In this document: in pieces, positions 1 to 10,229 of the stretch | Numbering within the stretch: the stretch's first letter is position 1 | Layout: each line of letters starts with the position of its first letter | Assembly: GCA_000727475.1 (NCBI GenBank) | Contig: KL647298.1 | Coordinates: 1,177,232 to 1,241,231 of the forward strand | Length of the DNA stretch: 64,000 nucleotides | Reading direction: 5' to 3' | Origin: Sarcocystis neurona | Taxonomy: Eukaryota > Apicomplexa > Conoidasida > Eucoccidiorida > Sarcocystidae | Made by a program: the position numbers and the translations under genes | The notes under the pieces: generated by a model | The model's database searches: none | Told to the model about the DNA's origin: nothing | What the model saw: only the letters and a program-made list of their open reading frames with translations

Positions 1-1
1 G

Positions 2-1561
2 CAGCCGGAAAAGCAGCTCTGGGTACAGCGGCAGACACGGCCAGACGAGCACCACGAGCAGCAAGTGCAGGGCGGAGAACAGGTACAGCAGCCCCCCCAG
101 GAGGCTTGTGCCCAGCAGCAGCAGAGGTGCTACTGTAGCAGAAGTCGCAGCAGAGGAAGAGGAGCAGGAAGCACAGCAAGAGGAAAAAGTGCGACTTCTT
201 CAGAAGTAATGGAGCCCCTTTCGGTAGACAAACAACGCCTGCAGCAGCAGGAGCAGGTCCGCAAAACTGCAGCCTTTAAGGTGCAACGTATGTCTGACGT
301 ACATCTGCGAAGAAACCTTGTGTACGCCGAAGGAACCGCCAAGTTGTCACGGATTGCAACTGCTTTCGACTGCGGCTCCCTATCTTCTACCAGCAACAAG
401 CCTACGTCAGAAACAGTCAATCGCTGCAGTGTGCCCGTTGTTGAGAAGAAATGGGGCGCAGTGAGTAGTTCAGCTCTCCCTGCTGCTGCTAATGGTGGTG
501 GGGTTGTTGCCGGTGCTGCGGTAGCTGCTGCCGAAGACAGTGCCGCTGCTGCTTCAATCGGAGGCGCTTGTCTTCGGTCGACTACGAGCGGTAGCGCTTG
601 CGCTTCTGGCTTCTATACGCGCGCCACTGCTGCGCGCGCTGACAGCTTTGGCTCTGCTGGCCACGACATTGCCACGCCTTCTGCTGGTTCTACTGCTAAT
701 GCTGTTGGTGATTCTGGCGGTGCTGCTGACTTCAGTACTGCTGCTGCTGCAGCTTCTGCTCCTGCTGACACTGCAAGTGAAGCGAGCTTATCCGTTGGTC
801 AATCAGGTGCTATTGCCAGAGCTGCGGCAGCTGCTTGCCCTGCGCCACTGTCGAACCAGGAAAACGGCTTTGCCTGCTCTCCTGAACAGCTGCAGCAACG
901 TTCGCTGCTGCTGACAACTACTTTGCGTCTGCTGCTGCACCGTCTGCGCCGGGATAGGGAAGCAAGACCAACGGCAGCAAGCAGCATTGCATGGCGTCAG
1001 TTGAAATTCGTAGATGCATACCTTGCACACGACGTCGGTCCTCTGCGTCTGGCAGAGCACCAGCGGCAGCAGCAGGAGGAATGCGAGCCGCAGCAGACGC
1101 CCCCGCAGGAGCTGCACAAGCTGCAGGCGCGGCTTCAGGGGAAGCTTCTTGAACGCAGTGGTAGAGGTAGAACTGTTCACGGAGAGATAGTTTCGTTGCT
1201 CCTGCATGCGCGGCAACGAGCAGTGAGCAACGTTGTGCGAATATCGGAGCTACAGAAGCGTGTCGGCAGCATGTTGTTGCAGCAGCAGATCGAAGGATTA
1301 GTAGTTGAGCAACCAGTAGGCCCTTTCGTGTTGGACTTCGCCATTCCTAGCAAACGCGTTGCTGTTGAAATAGATGGAGAAGCACACTTTTACCTGCACA
1401 CGAGTGTCCCCACGGCTCGCACACGCTTCAAGCGAGAGCTGCTGACGGCGATGGGATGGCACGTCGTGGTAGTGCCTGAAGAGCTCTGGAAACAAAAGAA
1501 AAAGACCAAAGTGAAGAACTTTGTCACGAAGAAAGTCAGAGAAGCCCTGGCAATCACATAG
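2..1561 (+). CDS. RAP-domain protein, 5'-partial last exon
   Basis: The C-terminal 80 or so residues form a RAP domain, a restriction-endonuclease-like fold found in organellar RNA-processing proteins and expanded in Apicomplexa. Visible hallmarks are the strand FVLDFAIPSKRVAVEIDG, the turn DGEAHFY, the helix FKRELLTAMGW and the closing strand HVVVVPEELW, followed by a basic tail and TAA. The rest is low-complexity Ala/Ser/Gln sequence with a few helical stretches (around LRLLLHRLRRDREARP) that may be degenerate helical repeats. The frame is open to the left window edge and the first listed start would be GTG, so this is more likely the 3' end of a larger gene than a complete one. An AATAAA lies at 1734-1739. 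By family, a role in mitochondrial or apicoplast RNA metabolism is expected; the specific RNA target cannot be told. Confidence 0.85.
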   Translation, partial: QPEKQLWVQRQTRPDEHHEQQVQGGEQVQQPPQEACAQQQQRCYCSRSRSRGRGAGSTARGKSATSSEVMEPLSVDKQRLQQQEQVRKTAAFKVQRMSDVHLRRNLVYAEGTAKLSRIATAFDCGSLSSTSNKPTSETVNRCSVPVVEKKWGAVSSSALPAAANGGGVVAGAAVAAAEDSAAAASIGGACLRSTTSGSACASGFYTRATAARADSFGSAGHDIATPSAGSTANAVGDSGGAADFSTAAAAASAPADTASEASLSVGQSGAIARAAAAACPAPLSNQENGFACSPEQLQQRSLLLTTTLRLLLHRLRRDREARPTAASSIAWRQLKFVDAYLAHDVGPLRLAEHQRQQQEECEPQQTPPQELHKLQARLQGKLLERSGRGRTVHGEIVSLLLHARQRAVSNVVRISELQKRVGSMLLQQQIEGLVVEQPVGPFVLDFAIPSKRVAVEIDGEAHFYLHTSVPTARTRFKRELLTAMGWHVVVVPEELWKQKKKTKVKNFVTKKVREALAIT

Positions 1562-4500
1562 AAAGAGTAAACGTCAGTACGACGCTGGATGCACCCTTGC
1601 GTATTTGTTGGTCGTACGTTTAGGGGGAGACTCTTGTGCATAGGTTGACCTCGAAAGCCTTTCAAACATACCACGGGAGAGAAAATACAAAGGACAAGGC
1701 TGCGTCGAAAGTGAAATGTACAGGTTCATAACCAATAAAAGCGCAATGCGATAATAAATGTGTATGTACATATACATACGCAAAGGTATATGCATATATA
1801 TATATATATATATATATGCGAATGTATCATGAGATGTGTGCATCTAATTTCGAAAGAGGTTTGGAAACACAGAAAGGATGGCACTGAGAAATGCGGCATC
1901 AGGAAAGTAAAACAAAGTCAATTGAATCAGGCATGCTGCGTGCGGCTTCACTTTTGTATATGCACGTCTACAACTGCGTACATGTGCGCTCGCGGGAATT
2001 CCTGTACAAAACTGTGCTTGCGCGGATGCAGGCAGGCCCTGCATAGGTACAATAAACTGGAGGAAGCCGATGTGGACTTAAAAGCGTGTCCAGCTGGTCC
2101 CGCGTGTTATTTTGCCTACATGCTAGGACATGCAGAATATATGCTGGTACAAATGCGCGACTGCAAACCGAGGCGCTAGGCGTGAAGCCGCATCTACGTA
2201 TATGTATCTAGTTACCTTCAGTAACACAGCAGACGTATGCACGTGGCAGAGATCTCCAGCGTATCTGCCCATACGCATAGCAGTAGGGTTGTACTCAAAT
2301 ATTTGTAGAGGCGTACATATATATGCATGTGTAACACATTAGAGCACACGGTTGTCTGCGTCCTGCTACACGGCTACGCCCACACGCACCACTACCTGTA
2401 CACGTTTATATATATTTGTCTGTATACGCGCGCGCCTGCATGTCTTCACGGTGAAGGCCGCACGTGCATGAATCTGCACACATGCGTCCATGTGTACGAG
2501 TTTGCGTACGTATTCATCGATGGCTGGAAGCCCGGGTGTGACAAGCTGCCCACGCAGACAACTTTTCCAATGAAGAGAAGAGAGAAAAGAGAAAAGTGAG
2601 TGAACTGTCCATCGTGAACGCAGCAGTGTGCAGAGACGAGAGAAAACGGTCTCAGGGGACGTATCTGCGAATATATCCACACATACATCTTTCTTACTGT
2701 ATTTGTGTAGAGTTTGCACGCAAAAACGCGGTGGAGGGGAAAGTGTGCATACGTGCGCACACGTGCGTGAGCTTATTCTATGAAGGCGAGTACATACACG
2801 CTTTCTATCTCCTTGTGTGTCTACGGGTCGTGTGACTTTTTCTTATATAAATAGTACTATACCAGAAGAAGTGAGGAAGTGAGGACTGCACCGGCGTCTT
2901 AACCTGGTAGAACACACGTGTACATTGTCACGCCCCAATATATGAATCTATTCCTCTGTATGCGTAGTAACATGTGAAGAACTACACATGTGTATTGCGC
3001 TGTGCGTGCATCGATGCAGACTGTTGTGTATACGGAGAAAATACTGGCGACATCGTGAGCGACTCGCATGCATAAAATTGCAGTTGCTCAGTCATACAGA
3101 TTGTTATTTAGAAGCCTTTAGTCTTCACGTACGAATAAGATACCCCAAATGCCTCTGCGCCATGGTGCTTGAAGACTGTGCTTCGCACATCACCTCAGGA
3201 GCAGATCTGATACCACCTGCTGCTGTTGCATCAGGTTGAAGTCGCAGAACTCCCGCGCACGCGCAAATGCACATTGCACGTATACGTGGAGAAGGACGCT
3301 GTTTAATGGTGTACGATTATGCACAACAGTTGTGTTGTGCGAGAAAGAGAGCCATGATACAATGAAGCACTTTTGTGTACCATAGTGAATATAAATTGAC
3401 TAAAGTGCAGAGAAGTGGTTTGTCGTCACAAAGGCAGTGAGAGACGCATAGTTGGTGTATACTACCTCCTAGAAAATAGTGCAACTGCCTGCGGTCAAAG
3501 AATGTAGAACGGAGTACGTGGGAGAGATCATAATCCGACACCCTACAATACTCGATACTTCCGAGTGAAGCCTACCGCAGGATGCGTCATTGGCAGAGGG
3601 CTAGGCGAGTCAGTGCAGCTCACCTCGGTGCAGGAATGCCCACTTATACACACACAGATAGGAACTGCATCTATGCACACGTGCACATACATCCACCTCT
3701 AGATAGACGTGCATAAAGAGTGAAAGCCTTTTGCTTGTAGACAGAGACTATAATATGTGTACGAATCCGTGTGTGTAACTGTGTACGTATCCGTAGATTC
3801 ACACATGTTGTGCGCAGCTGACGTAGCACCTGCCGTGTACGAACAGTTGACGCGAGACTATTGCCTTCGATAAGGAACCCCAGCGACAGATCCAAAAACA
3901 CAGAGACGGATCAGTGTACAGCTACGGTGACAGTCGGGTATACTGAACACAAGTATGTAGGCGAGAACTAGAAGTGAGGCTGACAGACTGTATCCGCTGC
4001 GACATTGCACACTCTGTCTCGTGTGCTCCACTGTGGCTGTCCATACTCAGCAGCAGCCGTCTGATATTCGTCGCTGGTGAGGCGCTCCGACCATGGCGTG
4101 TATCTATGGGAGGGTATTCTTAAGAGGACGCATGTAAAAAGCAGTAATGCTAGCGTTAGCACGCAGCAGGAATTCGAGCAAACCCGCGCTGTGTGCGTGT
4201 CACATTTGCTGCATACGCATGTGTTTCCCATGCATTTAGTATACGATGAATCCTTACTATTTCTCTGCAAGTGAACATACATCACCACACACAATAAATC
4301 CGCTAAGGCAAACTCCTTCTCTGCATTTGAGAACCGCAACAACAGTAATGATATGGTGCAAGACGTGTACCCCTCGAAAGTATTTTTTCACGGGAGGTAA
4401 ACAGATATCAGTACCAGAAGTCATCTGGTGCAAGGCGTATGTATCTGGGAAGCATCAGCAGAGGCAAATAATATCACTACCACTAGCGCGGGTACGCAGC

Positions 4501-4589
4501 AGCAATTTGAGAAATCGCCATTCGAATGGATATACTGTGAACGTCGTACCTGCGCGATAAGCGTGTGTTTCACCTACTGCTAATATAGA
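1562..4589. other. Intergenic, no supportable gene
   Basis: I see no conserved protein here on either strand. The stretch contains a (TA)n run at 1794-1817, scattered ACATATATG/TGTATACG-type microsatellite words and short open frames that look like chance. Weak internal similarity is visible between about 4330-4390 and 4400-4450, where CAGTA..GTGCAAG-type words recur; this may be the left fringe of the duplicated block that follows. Confidence 0.5.
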
Positions 4590-6314
4590 ATGAATGTTGT
4601 GAGGGCAACTATGTCTTCGTGTGTGAACCTGTGTAGAATACTGCTCAGCGTAGGCCAGTAAGTATCAGCAGTGGTAGCGTTTATGCGCACCAGGAGTTGA
4701 TGAAGATTTCTGGCCAAATTGCTTTGAAATCAGAGTTATTAAGAATAGACACATATGCGTAGGAGCCCATTATGTTCGGTGCAGAAGCGTGAATGCCACA
4801 CATATATGTAGTGTACAAGGGAGCTTGCAAACTGTGTGTGTGCCCATGTGTCACTGCAGCAGTAGTAATTAGCTCTTTCTGTAAGTACCACGAGACTGCT
4901 TAGCAGCATTGAGAAACTATGTATATATATATATATGTACAAACCATTTCTTGGCTGTGTGTACGTATGTAAATTTGCGTGTATGTGAGAATACTGAGAC
5001 AATCAGACCGTGTTGGCGCCTCGGCATACATACATATCTATCTGTCTATATCTATCTATCTATAGATATGAATATATATGTGTACAAAACGGTATGAATA
5101 TACATACGTCAGCGCCCTGGCAGCGGTATGCGAACGGCGTGTACGGGGTTTGTATCTCATACTCTCCGCTGAATCAAAAAATGTGTACATTCTCACGATG
5201 TACCCACGTACTGTGCCTACGTCTGTTCACAGTCACTATTACAGCCATACAAACACATAGAAAAGAATTGAGCGGAACCGCACCGAGCGATACATGAGCC
5301 TGCGACTGGGCGCCCTTACACCGAAATATTTATCACTTCTGATCCGGTTTTATGCACACGAATCTTACCACGAGTGCAAGGGGAAAGCTACCTCAGAGCA
5401 TGGTGTCACGTCACTGACGACTGGTAACTTGTAAACTTATTTCGAAATACACTTGGGCAACAACGCTGTTATTCCATATGTAGGCATAGATTTTAACAGC
5501 GTCTTCAATGTATGTGACGCACGGTGACACGTACATTAATGAGTATCTACACTAACACATGCTCGAGGAATAAGCAAGGATTTTCACACTCCAACTGCAT
5601 GTCACACTCTACGGAGCACACGAAACAACAGACGGTGTCCCCCTTCACTGGGTCTCTCAATATTTTGAGGATATTCTATGCAGTCTCCAAAGTGTATAGC
5701 AACTTCGTGGTGACCGGCTGCTGTGCCGTGGGCGCGGTGGTGGCGCGTCCGATAATGAACTTACCAAGAATACATGTCTAGACATACATATACACGTATT
5801 TGAAGGTGATCATTGTTTTTCTCTCGTGTAGGAAGGAGTGTTAATGCCGGGAAGGTACCGGATGTGACCAGCATACACCGACACTGAATACCAGTCCCTT
5901 CCTTCGAAGAGCCGAAACCAGAGTTGCCGCATCTCTGAGACTCTTCCCTTTAAAAGTGAGTCGGATTGCTGCTAGCGTAATCCCTTGATGCTACATGCCA
6001 CACGCGTAATTAGAGGGTCACAGGTTTTTCACTGCAGCACGTGCATGTGGCTGTTTCTGTTCTGTCCACTTAACAAGGCCTGTACACCCCAGGCCGTCGG
6101 CACGGTCGGAGGGTAGCAGCGGGCTTCTTGGACAAGTAATATTTTCCAAATGCTCAGCATACGTTTTAATCAAATTGCTAGACGAATGGAGTGGCAGTGA
6201 CAGAAAGGTGTTGACGTTATGGAGACAGCTAGGCGACCCAAGGGGCCTATGGCGCAATGGTAGCGCGTCTGACTCCAGATCAGAAGGCTGGGCGTTCGAG
6301 TCGCTCTGGGCTCA
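4590..6314 (+). repeat. Left copy of a tandem duplication ending in tRNA-Trp
   Basis: This block and 7500-9135 share a series of collinear similar segments in the same order. The shared landmarks are a CTTGGCTGTGT segment (4951 and 7763), a GTTGGCGCCTC/GTTGGCGTCTC segment before a TA-rich microsatellite, an AATCA(A/G)AAAATGTGT segment (5170 and 7995), CATGG..TCACTGA.GACTGGT (5400 and 8213), ATGCTCGA...AAGCAAG (5560 and 8390), GTGAGTCGGA.TGCTGCTA (5955 and 8780) and finally a tRNA-Trp. Similarity is clearly visible but diverged, so the duplication is old. No protein-coding frame is shared between the copies. Confidence 0.7.
6243..6314 (+). tRNA. tRNA-Trp (anticodon CCA), copy 1
   Basis: A full 72-nt cloverleaf can be folded. 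The acceptor GGGCCTA pairs with TGGGCTC, the D arm is GCGC/GCGC, the anticodon stem TCTGA/TCAGA has loop CTCCAGA giving anticodon CCA, and the T arm GGGCG/CGCTC has loop TTCGAGT. The discriminator base is A. There is no intron. It closes the left copy of a duplicated block, and a second copy lies 2,821 bp downstream in the same orientation. The A-box and B-box regions are intact, so it is probably functional. Confidence 0.93.
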
Positions 6315-6938
6315 CACCTTTTCCACCGCCACATTCTGCAACGACATCACTACAAAGTGAATGATATTGCTTAAACAATGTGCAGCTGCATTCGTCTCCG
6401 GCTCAGCTGCGGACACTACCAAAGGCAGCGTTACTCCCTTGCCTGCGAACCTCGCGACCGCCAGCCTGCTGCAACAGGCGGATCAGCGAGAGCAGAAGCG
6501 AAGCCCAATTGAACACGTACAACAGCGTTCACTGCCATATTCGACAACGTGCGTCAGGCTACTGTAAATGACAGACAGCCTGTAGTCAACAGCCTCCATC
6601 TGATGTAAAGGACTGAATCGGTAGAAGCCCGTCTGTAAGCGTACAAAAGCATGTATCGCTGCAGTGAGATGTGGGGTGTCTCGAATGCGTAGCATAATGA
6701 TAGTGTACGTAGACGTGTGGAAAACACCGGTGTTCTCTCTTACTCATCGCTGGCCCTACGGTTTGTTCCTCACGAGACGCGTACAATATGCAGTTCTACC
6801 TACAACATCCGACTCGGAAGAACTTCTGCAGCATGTCACCCTACTTTATATACCATGGTGCGGGGTCGTCACGTCCGTGCGACAGGCCCCCTACAGTGTA
6901 TCTCCTTGGTCCCACCCTCGGTAGGTTGGAGGAATGGT

Positions 6939-7180
6939 CAACGGAGACCGAGTGGAGGTCCCCACTTTCGGAAGGTGGAGGAATGATCCTTAAACAACAC
7001 CCCTGTGTACCGTATCCGAAGTATATACTGGCTGTTCCTAACAGTGGTGTCGCCGAGTCGTCAACGGAGACCGGGTACGGTTCCCCACCCTAAGCAAGCT
7101 AGAGCAATGGTCTTCCTACAACACGGCTCCGCGCCGTGTCCCAAGTACATTCTGTTTGTCAGGAGGCTCGGCGTTCGAGT
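6939..7180. repeat. 123-bp tandem repeat, two diverged units
   Basis: The words CAACGGAGACCG, TCCCCAC, GGAATG(A/G)TC, AACAACAC/ACAACACGG and CCGAAGTATAT/CCAAGTACAT occur in the same order starting at 6939 and again at 7062. That gives a unit of about 123 bp. The second unit runs directly into the tRNA-Trp-like fragment at 7161. No convincing coding frame is present. Confidence 0.55.
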
Positions 7181-7193
7181 AGCTCTGGGTTCA
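7161..7193 (+). pseudogene. tRNA-Trp 3'-half fragment 1
   Basis: The sequence matches the variable loop, T arm and 3' acceptor strand of the neighbouring tRNA-Trp genes, including GGCGTTCGAGT and CTCTGGGTTCA. The D arm, anticodon arm and 5' acceptor strand are missing, so no cloverleaf can form. The B-box-like GTTCGAGT is kept. Confidence 0.7.
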
Positions 7194-7216
7194 CACTTTA
7201 ACTTACTCACGCCACG

Positions 7217-7245
7217 CTCTGGGCGTTCGAGTTGCCCTGGGCTCA
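7217..7245 (+). pseudogene. tRNA-Trp 3'-half fragment 2
   Basis: This is a second copy of the tRNA-Trp T arm and 3' acceptor strand (GGGCGTTCGAGTTG then CCCTGGGCTCA), without a 5' half. Each fragment is followed within a few bases by an ACTTACTC word. This suggests that the fragments lie in a short tandem repeat of about 53 bp and were not retained independently. Confidence 0.7.
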
Positions 7246-7499
7246 GACTTTGACTTACTCTCCCCCACATTTTCCGCCTCTCCTTCGTCTCCCCTCTGAC
7301 ATCACCCTCACATCACCACTATATCTCCACATTATTTTTCAACAACGCAAAGCTGCATTCGTCTCGTGTTTAGCTGCTAACAGCAGCAACGCCCGCGTCA
7401 CGTGCCTCCCTTCTGCACCTTGTGACTGCCGGAGTGGTGCTGTCACTTCTGCCATTGCGCGTGGGGACCCCCCATGTAAAGGACCCAGTCGGTGGAAAC

Positions 7500-9135
7500 C
7501 CTTCTATCTGTCCAGGATAGACAAGTAAATATCACTAGTGATAGCGTGAATGCGCAGCAGCGGTTCCAGATGACCAGTGGTCAGATTGGTTTCAAAGCGA
7601 ATGCAACTTAAATAATGCGTGTGTGTAATACGATTGTTACGTTTGATGCAACAGCGGGAATGTAGTGCACAAAAAACGTACAAAGTGTCCCTCTGTGATC
7701 AGAAGAGAAGCATGAGGTTGATCAACCGCAGTGGCGAACACTTGAATGTACACGCCTATTCTTGGCTGTGTCTTAGTATGCATTTTACTACGTATTTATC
7801 GACATTTGGACAGCACACCTCGTTGGCGTCTCCATATATACATATATGTATGTATATATATATATATATACATATATGTGTACACACAAATCTGTACGGG
7901 TAAATACACGTCAGTCGCACGCGGCCCGCTGTCAGTGCGCTAGCAAAGGTATACGAATGGGACATGCAGATTCTGCTCGCTCATTCACTCCAGTGAATCA
8001 GAAAATATGTGTATCCTCATGATGTACGCACGTACTGTAACTCCGACTGCATACGTTCATTATCAGAAGTATATGCAGTCTATAGGGGAGAATTTGAGTG
8101 GATCCACATGCAGCGTTACACAAGCTTGCGGCCAAGCCCCTTTCAGAGTTACACACAGATGGTTGTGACACCTGGTCATCTTCCATACAGATTAAGGGGT
8201 AATGCTAGCTCATGGCATCAAGTCACTGAAGACTGGTGACATACCAAGTTACCTCAGGACACATTTGTACACAAGATCTGAAGACAACCTCGTTATTCTT
8301 TCACATGATGAGGTAAAATTTTTCGGACTCTCCAATCTATATAGCGCGTCTAGCTTCACGAGTAGGTTCAACTCTCTACACAAACGCATGCTCGACCAGT
8401 AGGCAAGTATTCTCACATTCCGACTGCATGTCACAACCTACAGGTCGAACGAAACTACAGGTGACATCTACCTTGAATAAGTTTGGATATTTGGATGATG
8501 CTTGTGCAGTCTACAAGCGTATAACTACTTCGTTGTAGTAATGGTTTGAAGTGCCGGTAGGGAGGTGGTGGTGACATGTCGGATAATACAACAAATAATA
8601 GGACATCCCTACACATATACAGATTTGAAGACGGTTACTATTGTTTTTCTAGTGTGGAAAGATACGTTGTCAACTCTGGTGCGCTGACGAATGTTATCAG
8701 TGTAAACTGATTGTACCATCGACTTCCTCAAAAAACCGACTGCAGAATCGCTGTGATTCTCGGCCAAATTCACTTTAAATGTGAGTCGGACTGCTGCTAT
8801 CGTAATTCCTTGATCCTATATTTCACGTGCCAAGCAACAAAGTCACACAGCTACACTTTTTTCCACTCCAGAATGTGTATTTGTGCGGCAGTTTCCGTTC
8901 ACTTGATTGAACACGTCCTCCTCACCCCGAATTGTCAGCACAGGTGCAGTGTAGAACCAGGCTTCTTGAAGAAGAAATAGAAATAATCATTTGCTAAGTT
9001 GTTCTAAAAATCGTGTCCAGCGGGGAAAGCATCAAGGGTATCCGGGGAAGGGTACTACATAACGGGCCCATGGCGCAATGGTAGCGCGTCTGACTCCAGA
9101 TCAGAAGGTTGAGCGTTCGAGTCGCTCTGGGCTCA
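7500..9135 (+). repeat. Right copy of the tRNA-Trp tandem duplication
   Basis: This is the collinear partner of 4590-6314. It has the same order of short conserved blocks around a (TA)n-type microsatellite (7847-7872) and ends in a second tRNA-Trp. The stretch 7330-7510 also resembles 6370-6640 (GCTGCATTCGTCTC, then ATGTAAAGGAC.GA.TCGGT), so the full repeating unit is probably close to the 2,821 bp spacing of the tRNAs. Insertions and deletions are frequent and no frame is conserved. Confidence 0.65.
9064..9135 (+). tRNA. tRNA-Trp (anticodon CCA), copy 2
   Basis: This 72-nt cloverleaf differs from copy 1 at only a few positions. The acceptor is GGGCCCA/TGGGCTC, the anticodon arm is identical with loop CTCCAGA (CCA), and the T arm GAGCG/CGCTC is fully Watson-Crick where copy 1 has a G-T pair. 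The discriminator is A and there is no intron. The changes are compensatory or stem-neutral while the surrounding duplicated DNA has diverged far more, so both copies appear to be under selection as tRNA genes. Confidence 0.93.
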
Positions 9136-9289
9136 TTTACCGTTGCCGCTTGTATTCTTCCTGCAGTCGCGTGTGCTCCCCCTCTCGCTCACCAACAGCC
9201 ACACCACCGGCTGGCTGTTCAACGTGGGCTCCGTTTCCCGCTGCGGGTTCCCTCCCATTTACTCCTGCCGGTGAGCTACCGTCGGCGAT

Positions 9290-10010
9290 GCGGCTGCTGG
9301 TGACCATACAGAGAGGAGACAGACCCCGAAAGGAACGCGTCTCTCGATGCCGCTGCAGCGCAGCTGTAAGACGTTTCCAGCAGTGGTTTCTTCTGCTAGT
9401 ACGTGACCCGCCAGGTACAGCGGCATATTAAAATGCGTCTCCTACGGCGGCCGCTGTGCCGCTGCAGGGAGTCTACAGGTGCGGCGTTGTTTTCGCAATT
9501 TTTTGTCGAGGCGCATCAACGTAGCCACTTGTAGATGCGGCAGCCTGCGAGGGGAAGACGTGCTGCTGAGGCTGGTGACGACGCTGCTGGTGACCACAGA
9601 GAAGGAACAGACATTTAAACGAATGCGACTCCTCATGCCGCTGCCGGGCAACTGTATCAACTTACCATCTGTGGCGACTTCTGCGTCGGACGTGACCACG
9701 CCAGCGACAAGCGCATATGGAAATGTGTCTCCTACCGCCGCCGCTGTGCCACTGCAGGCAATCTACAGATGCAGCGTTGTTTTCGCATTTTTCCTTTGCC
9801 GAGGCGTCTCAACAGTAGCCACTTGCAGGCGCGGCTACCGGCGGTAAGAAGGGGTCACTGGAACAAGCTGAACTTCTGCGTACGGCTTCTTTTTATTAGT
9901 CCTTTGTTGAGGCGTCTCAACGGTATCCACTTGTAGATGGGGGCGCTTGCAGGAATTAGCGTTACTAGAACAAGCTAAACTTCTGCCCTGTGTTTCGTCT
10001 GCTTCCTAGA
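9290..10010. repeat. About 290-bp tandem repeat, two units plus a third partial
   Basis: Anchors recur at a spacing of 290-293 bp: GCTGCTGGTGACCA at 9294 and 9584, AAATG.GTCTCCTAC at 9431 and 9721, and GAGGCG..TCAAC at 9508 and 9801. The last anchor occurs a third time near 9909. A subrepeat AAGCT.AACTTCTGC occurs at 9867 and 9975. Open frames run through parts of both units (9078-9431 and 9479-9847), but they are not the same frame and resemble no known protein. Confidence 0.6.
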
Positions 10011-10229
10011 ACCACTTTAAACAAATAACAATCAGGCAGGCGCGTACATCTATGTATAGTCACATGGATGTGTACAAGCAGGACGATACTTACAGACACG
10101 CTAGCGTGCCATTCGTGTGAAGGTACAGGGTATACATACGTCTGTACCATGTACACTGCCAATAAATTGGTGCGAGGAAGCTGCGCCTCCGCGTACATCC
10201 GGATACGTGTGGCAGTCGATGCTCAGTGA

